Part shown: piece by piece, positions 1 to 12,594 of the stretch
Layout of the letters: the number at the start of each line of letters is the position of its first letter
Position numbering within the stretch: the stretch's first letter is position 1
Origin: Ectocarpus siliculosus
Lineage: Eukaryota; Sar; Phaeophyceae; Ectocarpales; Ectocarpaceae
Reading direction: 5' to 3'
Assembly: GCA_000310025.1 (NCBI GenBank)
Contig: FN649740.1
Location: forward strand, 140,728 to 204,727
Length of the DNA: 64,000 nt
Notes under the pieces: model-generated
Seen by the model: only the letters and a program-made list of their open reading frames with translations
Database searches by the model: none
What the model was told of the DNA's origin: nothing
Position numbers and translations under genes: made by a program

Positions 1-90
1 ACGCTCGTTGCAAGCGAGGTACAAGATGTTGGGATAACGGGATACATCTCATCGCACACACGGCACACACCCACATACAAAAGCACACAC

Positions 91-3000
91 CTGACTCCAG
101 CCATCTCGAAGAAGTCTTCCAGGAAAGACGGAAGGCTGCTGCCCCCAGACACCACGACCTTCACCCGGCCGCCAACCCCGTCCCTGATCTTTCCCCACAC
201 CAGCTTCTCCGCGGCTAGCTTTAGGGGCAGCGTGACGCCCATAAGCACCGCCGATAACGCCTGCCGCGATGACGACGGTGATGACCATCAAACAGGCCGA
301 CAGCATGACAACAGAGAAAAATCCCATGTTACTGTAGCCTCATCGCTGTCTACACCTCTCGGCTTGATATCAATATTGAACAGTATCAACAACAACCAAC
401 TGCGCATATCTTTTTTCTTCGTATGTGTCAGACGGGCAAGAGTGGCAGAGAGGCAGGGAGGAACAGACTGCCGTCGGGTGATGGAGAGGGGTGGATGCAA
501 CAGACAGACAGGTCGGTTGGGACAAGTAGCAACCTTGCATTGTACAAGTGCGTGAGCCGTGAAAACGTATGGACCCTTGTATTTTATCATCGTAGTGCAC
601 ATAGCTCATGTTTTACACCAGACGCGTGAGAGTGAGAGTGAGCACCCCAACTCAACACACAACATCATGCACTGATCGTGTCCAAGTTTCCATTGCATTG
701 TTCGAATATTCTGGGCCAGCGTTATACACGTTCACGGTTATCGCTAACGCTGATACACCTATAATACAACACTCTAATCGTTCTAACCCTAACACATAAC
801 ACCTAAACTTTCATGCTTTCATGCCTTGTCTGCTGTACCGTTCATGCTTTCATGCCTTGTCTGCTGCACCTTACATGCTTTCATGCCTTGTCTGCTGTAC
901 CTTACATGTGCGTACTACTGTACTGTACCTTTTCTGGGCCTTTTGGTTTGCTATCCCGAATGACAGTCCCGCTGAATCTTCTGGCGGCCTTCATGCGCAG
1001 GCTGGAAACTCTAGTTAGAGCCCCCGCCGCTTTCTGCGCTCCCTTGCTCTTGGCCTCAAGCTGGGTTTGCACTCCCTGCGCAGCAGGCGTTCGCCGGGTG
1101 TGAAACGGACGGACGGGTTGTCCGCATTTCAGGGTATGTATGCACAGATATGTCTTGTTGGGATTCCGCAACATTTCAGTCTGGGTTTTCATGTCGGGGA
1201 AGGTGGTTCAAGAGTTCAAAGAAGGGTTAACATAATTTAACTGCTGTTTTGTGGTCGGATGTAGGCACGGGGGAGGGGGATCGGGAGGGCGTGCCTACAC
1301 AAAAGGCTGGGAATTGGACATTGAGCGAAAAAAAAACGTCTGAGCGCACACGGTTCCTCAAGCCTGCGGCTATCCGGCAGAGTGCAGTATCTCAGGGGGG
1401 CATATGCAAATACCATAGCATTGACCAATAAACAGCAACCCTCTCATCCAAACACGAAGCACGAAACAAGGCCTTCTCAACGAAGAGAACACCCAGGCAG
1501 GACGTATGTTGCATGCATGCCATCACTCAGAAAGACACCCCCCTCTGTCGCTTCCATGCTAGGGAATAGTACGTGGTCTGAAAAGGCGGGAAGTGATAAC
1601 GATAGGATGGATAGGACAGGGAAAAAGTTTTCGAGCCACCTTTGGCAGAGTAGGAAGGAATAGCTGGCCATCGGCGATCGGTCCAGTGGGACCAATGCCC
1701 CGTCCTCTCCAGGACGCGTGGTCAATGGCCTAACCGCTAACGCATGCAAAATATCGACCCCCGTTGCCGCATCTCAAACGGAATGCGCGATCATGCATCA
1801 GTAGTGACTAAATACTTTAGCCCTACGCATCGGTGCCACCGTCCCCCGTCCTCCAATCTCTAACGACTACGGAAAGCACCGCTATGAGTACAATGAGTAC
1901 AGCCCCCCTCTCCCGCCCCCCCCCTCCTGGTGCTCGCCTTCCAGATCGTCTCCAGCAGCCGCGGTACGACGATCAGGAAGTGAGGCTTAAACTTCTTCAG
2001 GTCGCTCTTGAAGTTGCGGACGTTCGAGTACCCCTGTCGTTTCCATCATTTCATTGTTCCATTTGGTAAGCGTGAGAAACGGCCTAGGGGGGGGGGGGGG
2101 GGGGGTAGTAGTAGTAGTGGTAGTGATAATGGTACCCATGACTTCCTCACCTTGGTAAAAAAACTCATTAATTCACTACTTCACTCATTCGCTCATGAGA
2201 CACCTCTCTCAAAACACATGTGGAGCACTGCCAGTTTCAAATACACGAAACTCGCGTTTCTAGCCTTTGCGGCCAACAAATTCTTCACCTAGGGGTTGCC
2301 TTGTACTGCTACTGCTGTCACCATGGGCCATTGTGCTCAGGGGATGTCCGAGTACAGCAACGACGAACGACCGGGGAACATTTTTTCACCGCAACCGTGC
2401 ACTTGCCATATTGCAGTCGGTGACTCAAAACAGGCCGATCACCACAAAATGCTCACCATCAAGACCAAAAAGAGCACAAGCACAACAGGTGTATGCACAG
2501 CACAAAACACGCTGTTGCCTTCGGACGTCTACAGCAGTAACGTCTTTCTCACCATTACAGACCCCTTCAGCACCAAGCTACACAATCAATGACGTCACAC
2601 TGCATTCGTACAATTAATGTAACACAAAGCCCTTTGCTCTCCAGTACACGTTGTACCATGGTATTGTAAGACCGAAAGGTGTGGTGTATACTGCATAAAA
2701 CAGAAAGCAAATGCCCCCCATCAAATAGAGAATGACACACTGCTGTAACTGACCATGGTGACGCCTCGTGTGAGCGTGAAGTACTCTGCGGTCCGCTCGA
2801 AGATGTGCCAACAAGGCAAGATGGACACGAACACGTCCCCCACCCACGGATTCATCGGGCTCCCCTCTGACCGGTCGAAAGAGTTTTGCGAAACCTGCAC
2901 GGGTTGTCGCCACATCACGCCACATCATGTCACACCACATCATGTCGCATCTCATCATGTCACATCTCATCACGAGCTATTGTTACCGGCATTGTCAGCA

Positions 3001-6000
3001 TAACGGACGAGATCCCAGCAGCAGTATCCTCTTGGGATGACTGACCTGTCTTCCCTTACTTTCCTCCCCATCGGCTAACCACGACCTACTGTAGTCTCAT
3101 CTCACCACCACTACCACGACAATGTGACCGCCCACGACCTGACATCCCCATTCCCTTTCTCTCATTCACCGCAAACAACCTCCGACCCACTCACTCCCCT
3201 CTCCTCTCTCACCTTTTGGCCTCCCATCCTGTGGCAAAAACTATCGTCATCACTGCTACAAATGTACTTGGAAGTATTTTATTCGGTGACATCACTACCC
3301 ATGGACAGCAGGCGGTACTGTAACCACACGAAATAACACGTTGCGAAAGGCAAGACGAACAGTAGGCGATAACACCCGCAACGGGACGAATCGAAACCGG
3401 CGTCGGTGTGATCGTGAACGGCAAGCACAGCACATGCACAGCAGTAGTACGGTACAGCAGTAGCAGTAGCAGTGACGTCACGTCATGTCACCGTGGTGTA
3501 CATACCCACCTGGTGCAGCAGGTTAGCGTGTGTCAAGACGGCCCCCTTCGGCTTTCCCGTAGTGCCGGAGGTGTACACCAACGTGGCCTTCATCGATCGC
3601 TCCACTACAGGAGCAGCGTCCAACACGCCTCCCTTGTCCAAGCACTCCGAGAAGGTTACTACCTGGACATGACATCAACCAAAATAAATGAAAACACATG
3701 CAAACGAATTGAGGCCATGGCGCCAAATGGAATGGAGGGATGATGACAATACACGAAGGGCAATGAAGCGGTGAAGGTGAAGGTGATGGCGATGGCGATG
3801 GCGATGGCGATGGCGATGGCGATGGCGATGGTGATGGTCGTGGCTGTTGCGATCGTGTCGTGCGACGAGACAGACAGGCATGCTCGGCACTTTGGAAATA
3901 GTTGTACTGTAGTAACAGCAGTAATACTTCGAGGTACATATATCCTCTCTGCTACCCCCATTCTCATCAGTAGGAATGCATACGTAGATGATGCACAGAC
4001 ATGTTACAAGTCTTGCTAGGAGTATGTAACATAGCTCGGAAGCGTGACTCGCGCATCCACACCGGCAAAAAAACTTTCACCCCAAAAAATCAATCTCCTT
4101 CCTACCTACCGTCACCGCTGCATCGAGCACCGGGACGCGCGAATACCGCAAGAGCAGCGGCAGCCAGTTGGACCGACAAAGACCAGGAGAGAGGCAGTGA
4201 CCGCAGAACGCTACAAACTGCATTGCGAAACGGCAGTGGGGTTTGCATGCACCGTGGCACGCGTGTATACATTAGCACGTACCTTGATGGACTCGGGAAT
4301 GTTGAGGGACTCCTGCAGTTCCTTGCCGTTCTTGCCTCCGGGAAACAGTACCATCAAAAACCGGGGCTCCGCCTGGTATCCCAAAGGACAACGACGAAGG
4401 ACCCATGGGCAAAAGATGGCCGTCAGTCAGTATTGTATTGTGGGAGGTAGGCAAGGCTCGAAAGGAAATGGAATGTACGTGCATCCCATCTCACACGAGG
4501 CAGCACAAGGGTCAAGGTCAAGGTCAAGGTGATGAAGGTGAGCATACCATGGCAGGAGAGGTGAGAGGTGAATCGCATCGAATCGCTACAAGAAGGACCA
4601 ACCAGAACAAACAAACACGACAAACACACAGAAAAAAACAAAAGCTGGGCAACAACATATATGCATACAGAACTTGGAACAAGAAGCGGAAATGATGACC
4701 CAGAGCACGCAACGCGTCACGAACGATTCATCAATACAATACAGCAGCTTACCTGGGGTATTGTGAGCAGTACAAACCAGGAAGGAAAGGAGAGGAAAAC
4801 GTATGGCCTGGTTCCTTGTCCGCCTACCCGCCATACCATCATAACGTACATTTTCTCTCTCGAAGCAACATACGTCATTTTTCGTATGCATACTTGTACA
4901 ATTCCTGTTTCTCCCTCACTCTCACTCACCCCATCAGCTCCTTCCAACCCCTTGCCGCCCTCCTCCACCAAGAGCTTCAAAAGCTTTGGCGTCTCCACCA
5001 CAGCACCGACGGACTCACTGTCACCGTAGATATACCTTCAAAGCGATGGGGTGGCAGGGAAGAGGCGTGGCAAAAGCTGCACATTCATCCAGTCATCCAA
5101 ATACGCATAATGTTCACGTCTCGGCGAAAGTCTACCTTGTGGATGGATGTTTTGTGTCGTGCGTGCGTTTCCGATCAGTGCCACGTTCTCTTCATCTGTC
5201 CTCATACCGCTGCAAGAGAGGTGCACATGACAAATATGTACAAACATGGTACCATACAACACCCCCCACCCGTGGGTTTAAGAAAAATAGTTAGTGTTGA
5301 GCGATCTCAACACGTCTTGGTAGGTGCACCGTTCGGCCGACGACAACACGAAATCGCCCGAAGGAAGCCAATTAAACCCAAGACTCCTGGACAACATGCA
5401 TGCCATACTACCGTACGCGACAAAGCAAACGACAGCAAACCAAAACAGACCACCAACGTGAAATCACTAACAAAAACACCAACAAAGCTACAAACAAAGC
5501 TGTTGTGTGCACCATCCAAGGCTACTGTTCTTAACGCCATCAAGGACGATACAGCCACCGACCCTTTCCCCAGCAGCATCACCGTGCTATGAACAGAAGC
5601 ACCAAAAGGCGAAGGAAGACCAACTTATGCATATGCATTCATTGGCCACGTCCTGGGGATGGGTTTAGACTGGATGGCTTTGAGAAAGACGCACGTTCCA
5701 CGGGAAAAAAACAGGGATGTATGGGATGGTATGGTATGATACAATATGAACGTAAATGGCACGGTGCGACCCCCCCCCCACTGCCGACTAATATGTAGAA
5801 GTAGAACGGACGCAAGACGTGCCATGCACCAAGAAAAACGGAACTTCAAAAACGAAGAACATATAGGTTGGGCCCAGGCTATCATTCGCCCAGTTCCTTT
5901 TGCTCCCCGACTGCTGCTGCTGCTGCCGTGCACCCAACCCTTAGCTGCTGTGTACTTCTCTGGGAATCGAAAGCAAAGCAAAGCAAAGCAAAGCAAAGCA

Positions 6001-7217
6001 AAGCAAAGCAAAGCAAAATGAAAGAAAATGAACTAACGAAATACACCTGAGCTCGGCCACCGGAGCCGTCGCGCCCCTGACAGCGTTACACCCTCCGGCT
6101 TTCATGATCCCCTGCTCCGCGATGAGCCATCGGTAGCTGTTCTCGGAAAACACCGAAACACAGTCCTGTAGAGAAACGATCAAGTCAAGGTGGGGGGCAC
6201 GTGATGCAATGGCGGAGACGATTGCTGTACAATAAGCCCAATGAGGGCAAAACAAAGATGGGTACAGTACCACGTTGTGTAGTCAGCAGTAAGAGCGACA
6301 AACTCTGGATTCCGCCCACTACAATACATAGTAGTATCGTATGCCTCGCACTGCTTGTTGTGTCGGAACGGGGCGGACAGGATGATCATGTCAGGGGTGC
6401 TATGCTGGTCTAGTTCCCCATGCGCTGCTGTAGCGCGGCGACATGGCTATCGCCTACATGTCTGAGAAGAGCACAGCTGTACTTGCTTGCGCCGCGGCAA
6501 CTCATCTCGGGGTTCAGTGCGGCAACGCTAAAAGGACAAAATCAACAAGGATCAACATTGGTTGCTGCGTGCATAGTGATAAGGAATTGTTGACAGGGAT
6601 GTTATCGCGATGAGTTGCAGCCATCCGAATACTCCCATGTTGCTTGCAGCGCACAATCGGTGCATGCCGTTACAACATTTCTCTCGGCTCCCGGCTTCTG
6701 TTTCCGCTCCCCCGCCCCACCCTCCACCCTCCACCACCATAACCACTTGAAAGCGAAACAAAATGGGACAGAAGCGTACTTGTAATGAGGAGCAGCTGTA
6801 GCCTTTTCCTCGCAAGAATGAGACCAAATGATTAAAACTAAACCTAACCCTAACCCTCGAGACTAGAGATTAGAAACTAGAGATTAGAGACTAGAGACTA
6901 GAGACTACAGCAACTGGGATACGACCGGGTAGCCCCAACCCCAACCCCAACCTTCGCATGTCGCGGTGACCAAGCACGCAGGCTACCCTGCCCCCCCCGG
7001 CCGTACCTGTTTCTCCAATCCCAAGCCGATAAGCGCGGCCGCCATCGACCCGATGCTCGTCCGCATCTCCGAGTACGTGAGTCGTGTCTCTGATCCCTTG
7101 GGTGGCCGCTTTCCGTCCGGCATGTCGGGGGGGTGTACGGGGTCTACGATGGCGGTCAAGTCTCCGCACTCTCCCGCCAAGAAGTCCCACATCTCCGGCA
7201 ACGAATTCCACGAGGCG
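91..7217 (-). CDS. Long-chain acyl-CoA synthetase, plastid AAE15/16-like (partial, 3' end outside window)
   Basis: This enzyme activates fatty acids to acyl-CoA or acyl-ACP through an acyl-adenylate. Nine exons were read on the minus strand: 7217-7007, 6165-6047, 5035-4930, 4372-4283, 3662-3510, 2894-2754, 2033-1938, 1075-929 and 260-91. Reading phase carries across every junction. The adenylate-forming P-loop [11 protein letters not shown] lies in exon 3662-3510, followed by [18 protein letters not shown] and [16 protein letters not shown]. Earlier exons carry [18 protein letters not shown] and [13 protein letters not shown]; exon 260-91 carries [17 protein letters not shown]. This order matches the plant AAE15/16 group of plastid acyl-activating enzymes. 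The intron after position 1938 appears to use a GC donor. The N-terminal exon, expected to hold a plastid presequence, was not found between 7.2 and 8.9 kb; the frame is open upstream to 7336 but looks non-coding. The C-terminal third lies left of the window. Family call is firm; the exact substrate is unknown. Confidence 0.87.
811..905. repeat. 31-bp direct repeat, three copies
   Basis: Three near-identical copies of a unit containing TTTCATGCCTTGTCTGCTGT lie in an intron of the acyl-CoA synthetase gene, just downstream (in gene sense) of exon 1075-929. Confidence 0.8.
2087..2105. repeat. Poly-G run of 19 followed by TAG repeats
   Basis: A homopolymer of 19 G on the plus strand, followed by a short TAG microsatellite, sits in the intron next to exon 2033-1938. 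On the transcribed strand it is a C tract close to the splice acceptor, so it may act as its pyrimidine tract. Confidence 0.85.
3785..3830. repeat. GATGGC hexamer microsatellite
   Basis: About seven tandem copies of GATGGC, with degenerate copies at both ends, lie in an intron of the acyl-CoA synthetase gene. Confidence 0.85.
5970..6016. repeat. AAAGC pentamer microsatellite
   Basis: Nine or so tandem AAAGC units lie about 30 bp from the exon ending at 6047. On the gene's strand they read GCTTT, just downstream of that exon's donor site. Confidence 0.85.
6838..6955. repeat. Short telomere-like and AGAGACTAG repeats
   Basis: A CCTAACCCTAACCC stretch is followed by several degenerate AGAGACTAG 9-mers and then CCCCAA repeats, all in one intron. 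The CCCTAA units match the TTAGGG units of the satellite at 24.8-26.7 kb. Confidence 0.7.
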
Positions 7218-8899
7218 CTGGAAGACGCAGCGGAGATGAACCACGTCGGGGGGTCAAATATAAACCATTTGGCACATGCCTTCGCCGTTTGTCCATTCAC
7301 CAAGACTAAGAGTTGGTTTGGAGACGGATGGGGCAAGTCCTATGTAGCGTAAGTGCGGGCACTCTCAGTGCTCGGGTGCTCAACAAACTAATGCTGATGA
7401 TGAGAAACTCTACGTGATTTACCCATGTGCAGGTGGGAGGGTGTGTGCGTTTGGCAGAGTCGAGTCAAGAATTTAGGTTGATCCGATTTCAAGGGGTGTC
7501 CACGTGCGACTCAAACCAGCAGTGTGGTAGTGTGCTGACTGTAACTAGCGTGCCGACCTGGTCTCCTTAGTGTCGAGCATGCGGTACCCTGACCCGGTGC
7601 CTGGCGTCGAGGCCGGTACCGGCGGTGCTATTGGAGATGATGCCGAAGCCTCAAACACGCCAGGGGAGCTCGAAGCTGCTACCATCACGGCTGCCTCTCG
7701 TCGGGCCTGCTGGGCAAAACGGCCAGATAAGTAACAAATATTTCCAGAACCGTGTGCGAAAGCATGAATTGACGCAGCACGTGGGGGACATGCTATATAT
7801 TCACGCTACAATAGCGATACAATGGCAGGAGAACCAACCTCCACGGTTTTCCCCCAAAACTGTACTGTGCTGCTGTACCCCTTATCGATCAATCATCAAC
7901 ATAGACCAGCTCTAGAAGTCTTGTACTGCTGTCGATCCTACGAACAACTGAGATTTGTTGCAGGGACTTACGCGGAGCAGGGAAGTCCGTGTAGCCAACA
8001 GTAGTAGCCAGTTCCCCCCTCTCTTCCGTCCACAATTTCATCTCCACTGTCAAGGCCAAGAGCCAGCACGTGCCGCACATTGCCTGGAGCGCCACTACCC
8101 CACTCCCCGCACCACGAGGTATTACAATGGTACAATATACAACAACTCTACAAAAATCACCTAAACAGACGAAGTAAGCAATACTCCAAAAACTTAGGAC
8201 AAACAATCAGTAACCTAGCTCACCCTACTGTAATGTAGTTGCGGAGGCGATGCCGCAGCCCTGTTGGAGAAGGAGAATGGATGGTGATGGTTCCCTCCTC
8301 CACCTGTTGCTGCGGCTGCTGGGGACCATGCTGTTGGAATCCGTGTGGACTGCGGCATACGGCAAGTACAAGAATGGCAAGAATGGAGTAGAACAACGGC
8401 AGGATACGAACTCGAGCAACAAAGGAACCAGCTACCGCTGTCTGCATGGGGCATGTCCTCTATTCTAGAAAGCGAACCAGAGCTATTGTACATATAAATG
8501 AGCACAGCTGTACTGGCAAGCAAGGTGTACACACCAAATTTCAATTGCAAAGTGTGGGCTACCACGCCAGATCTTTAGGTACCCAACTAAATAGTTACGG
8601 CACGGTCCATGTAACCACTTGCTCTTGGTGAAGAGGCTAGAGTTGAATCTGTCTGTGCTTCTGTGCTTGCAGCTTTGGTTGAGAGCACTCGGAGTATAAA
8701 GCTTTCGGCGCACTATAGGTTGTTCAAGAGGAAGACTTTTCGCCCGAACACATTCCCAATCATTGATGAGCATGTTCGCACGTCTCTCAAGCCTCGTGTG
8801 CTTTTGTAAACATACTCCTTACAGAAGGAAGTAGAACACAACGCGTTGCCAATTTGGCAGGCGCCGGTTGCGCAACCTTGTCCCTGAGGATGCCATGTA
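7218..8899. other. Intergenic or 5' region, no gene recognised
   Basis: Only short shadow frames are present. The missing first exon of the acyl-CoA synthetase gene should lie here or under the transposon to the right, but no presequence with a matching donor phase could be chosen. Confidence 0.5.
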
Positions 8900-10103
8900 A
8901 GCCCTGGCCCCTCAAGCACGCCGAAGGCGTGCCTCAGGAAAGCGCCGCAGGCAAATGTTTTTGGGCTCAAGCAAAAGTTAAGGCACTTGCTTGAGGTGCA
9001 TTTTGTTGCTTGAGGCGTGCCTGGGGACATGCTTCAGACTTGCTTGAGGACAAATCTTGCCTCAGATGCCTTAGTTCATGCCTGACGGTACCTGAGAAGG
9101 TGCCTTAGACTTGCCTGAGGGCTATTCTCGCCACACTATATCGTCTTTGGTGGGGTAAACGGGTAAACACAGCACACAAAGTGGGATGAAATAAACTGTG
9201 ATACCCTTGTTGTGTGAACTGCTTTATAGAGAAACAATAGCAGAAGTTTCCCTCGTCCCTCTTGTTTCGTTGTCACACTCATTTTTTCACCTTACCCATT
9301 TCCTCCGTCGAAACCTGTGCTCCTACTAGCTGCTGTGCTTGATTGTCTGTGACCTTAGATCTTGGGTCTTGGTCTCCACGTCCAATATTTTCTCCTAGTG
9401 TATAGTGTAGGTGCGTAAAAAAACATGACGCACAGCAAACCCCTATAGAGAATAACTCTTGAGTGCTGTGGGCTAAGAGCTATTATAGCTATGTAGTTCA
9501 CGATGTCCTCTGCGCAGCAGGTCAAAGACCACAAGAAAATGAATCGACCCAAGACAAAAAAAACAGATCAAATCCAACAGCCATACATGAGGTAGCTGCT
9601 ACCTACCGTAATTATTCAACTAGCGCCCAGCCTAGCTAGCTCTTTCCAGACGTCACATGTCACACTGAACTGCACTAGTAGTTTGAAAAGCACTCCCAAC
9701 TTGCTCAAGGCTTCCTACAGTAGTCGTCTCCGCCTCCCTCCTCCCCGGCACCCCCCGTGGTCTATTCCGGAACGTCCTTCCTAATCCTTTCTGGTGCACG
9801 CCCGGCGTGCTGGCTGTGGTGTGCTGTGTGCTACAAGAGTGCGAGCTGTACAAAAACTGTGTGCTGTGCAATTTGAATAGCGGCCCCGCGGATGTTTCGA
9901 TACCCCCCCCGGAAGTGTCCCCATATCCCGGAGTTCATGACATAACGTCGTTGTTACTTGGTTGCTTCGCGTGCCTGAGAGGAGAATGGGCACATCCCTG
10001 GCGAGGAACAGCAGCGCTCAGGCATAAAAACCCCTCTCAAGCATCCCTCTCCCGAAAACGGGCTCTCAAGCAAATTCTAAGGAATGCTTGAGGGGCCAGG
10101 GCT
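8900..10103. mobile_element. Non-autonomous DNA transposon with TIRs and subterminal repeats
   Basis: The ends form a perfect inverted repeat: AGCCCTGGCCCCTCAAGCA at the left and its reverse complement at the right. Each is flanked by TA, consistent with a TA target duplication. Inside each end many copies of GCTTGAGG, CCTGAGG or their complements occur in both orientations (8910-9125 and 9970-10100), as in the subterminal repeats that transposases bind. No transposase-like protein is visible in the 1.2 kb, so it would need to be moved in trans. The TA duplication hints at a Tc1/mariner-like family but is too short to prove it. Two further copies of a related CTTGCCTGAGGGGCTTGCGT motif lie at 23.81-23.86 kb. 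Confidence 0.72.
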
Positions 10104-12594
10104 TAATACAATGCACACATGCATAGGGTACAGGAGTTCGTATGCATGCATGCTACATACGAAGTAACAATACGAAGCAGCAGTCTACAGCAGCGCGCCG
10201 ACCCGGCTACAATATTCGACATGGGTGTTCCATGGTATCATGGTTTCCCGGTGCAACAGAGTGACTTGTAGACATGTAGGGAGGGAGTCTGGACGATCAT
10301 AGCCGCCTTTGGCCGGGCTCCTCTTTGAACTTAACCCAAAGTTGACTGCTGTTTTGGTAAACCTGCTGCCGTACAGGTAGGTAGGGTAAATAGAACGTTT
10401 GTTCATGATGTTTTGGTTTTGTGGCGGAGCGTTGTTGTCATATTGATGTTACCCGCAGGGGAGATGTCCCTATATGCTGTCTGGGAAATCGTAGACATAC
10501 AGGTACTTTCTGACGCCATGAATCCATTGCTAATCTGTCTCGGACTCTTTTCTATGATAGAGATGGTTTCGTTGTGTCATATTAAGAAAAAAAAAGAAAA
10601 AAGAAACGGGCTTTCTGATGGGAATGTTGTTGCGTTGTGTTTTGTGTTGCAACGAACCGAAACCAAACGTGCGGCAGCTTTGGCAATGTACAGCAGTATA
10701 TAGACTAGTGTATATCATACACCGTCCGTGGTCTACCCTAGCTAATATAGCTAAATAGGTGTTCTACACCTACGGCTGTAGTTACAACATGTTTTCCCCT
10801 CGAGTATGGAATGGTGATGACTTGAGGTGTGTCATGTTGAACCAATCGTTATATCAGAGAGCCAGCAGCCAGACCTACAGCAGTCTAGCCTTCCAGCTGT
10901 GCTGTAGTCTGCAATAGAAAAGAGGTGGCGTCCGCAGAATAGGGATCAGATTGGCTCCGAGAGACCACCATGTCGTGGTACACGTTACACAGCAAGGGAG
11001 ATCACTTCGGCAAGTTGTGGAGACAACATGACAGCTGCTGTGGCACCCCGTTGTGCTGCGAGCGCTCAGAACAGGAGGTACAACTCGTATCCTAAATTCA
11101 AGCAACACACGCATCCGTCGCAATCATGCTGTAGAAGCTCACCACAAAGGCACGGGCGCTTGCTGCGCAAGCAGCAAGTATGAAGATAGGTCTTCCCATG
11201 TCCTCGTCCCTCTCTCTGGTTACACCAAAGCCGTGTATGTGTCAGCACATCGCGTCAAGTGGAAAAGGCGGTTGCGGTGTTCGGTGAAGCACATGGGGCA
11301 ACGCGGAGTGTACCGTATATACCACGGACCCCCTTCCCTTTTGCCCCGCATCCCGCATCATGACATCATGACACACCTATCTCCTATCCAGCCATCTCTG
11401 TGTCTCTCAGAGATCTTCGAGTGCGAGGGCAGCAACGGCTGGCGGGCTCAAAGGATCAGGCCACAATGGTGCGACATGATATTTCTTTGCGGGCGGTCGT
11501 TGTTGCGTCCTATCCTATGGATACCGTAATGTCACCATCATGTCTACCCAATGGTCGTTGTTTAGGTCACACAGCACCACCACCATCTTTCCCACAGACA
11601 ACTGACGACAAGCTGGAGCAAGAGGCTACAGAAAAGAGAGCGTCGACCCCCGGAATTATGGACCTGTTTCTCATCTATATTCATATGAATGAGGTCAGTC
11701 GTTCCGTATGCATAGTTTAGGCCTCTTTGTCGCATGCTCTCTCTCATCTGCGCACTATACTACATTCTGCTGTAGGCATATGTAATTCTGTCTACAGCAG
11801 ACCATGTGCATATGCAGTGGATCTTTTCCCTGTGACTGCTGTGAGGGACACAGAGAGACATTGGGTCGGTGATCGGTGGGTTGCTTTTTTCGCCGGAGGT
11901 TTGTGTGCTTCATCTGTTGAAGCTGGCCAGAAATTGTGCGCGGACTACATACATACTCGAGACAGGCAAGGGATTGTTGTACAACTATACTACTGTAGAT
12001 AGGGCGGGGTAATGAGCCGCGGGGTACAGTAGCCGACCCAACCTTGCAGTAGTCTATGTATCTGCGATGCTTTTTGCGGTGGCGAGTGCACCCGATTGTT
12101 GAATTTTGAATCCGAGTCATCATCAACAACAACATAGAAAGAGACTCTTCCTCCTCTGCGACGAACGGACGGCCGTTGGGATTCGTGCGCCTACAGTAGC
12201 ACCGTAGATGAGACAAGATACCAAACCCTGGACCAACTTCCAAAGCTCGATTGCTCCATACCACAAAGAGTGGCGGTGCCGAAAGTGGTGGTGTGGGAAC
12301 CGTCTCGTCGATAGCTTTCCGACAACGTCTCGCTGGATTGACGCATCCTGTTTGTGGTTGATTTTTTTTTCAAATCAGCGCTCACAGCACAACAGTGCAG
12401 GCCCGCAAAACATGTCCTCCCCCCCTCTGCGCTCAGTCTACCTTTGAGAGCCAAGCAACAGCAAGCACTGCTGTTCCAAGGGGTTAGTAAACAAGTGAGT
12501 TATCATCAGGGCCTTCAGGGATCGCTTCACGTGTAATCCCACAGCATTTGGCGTGTAGGCAGTAAAGGATTTTAGCTTTCCCTACTGTATAGGC
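10104..12594. other. Intergenic region, nothing recognised
   Basis: There are no frames with recognisable protein content. TACAGCAG/CTGCTGTA motifs recur here (about 10190, 10690, 11770 and 11795). Confidence 0.5.

Noticed and set aside
3523-3967. Minus-strand frames with Pro-Ser or Ile-Ala dipeptide repeats
   Set aside because: They are translations of the GATGGC microsatellite in an intron, not genes.
6838-6860. A true telomere at the CCCTAA units
   Set aside because: Only two or three units, lying inside an intron of a gene that continues on both sides.
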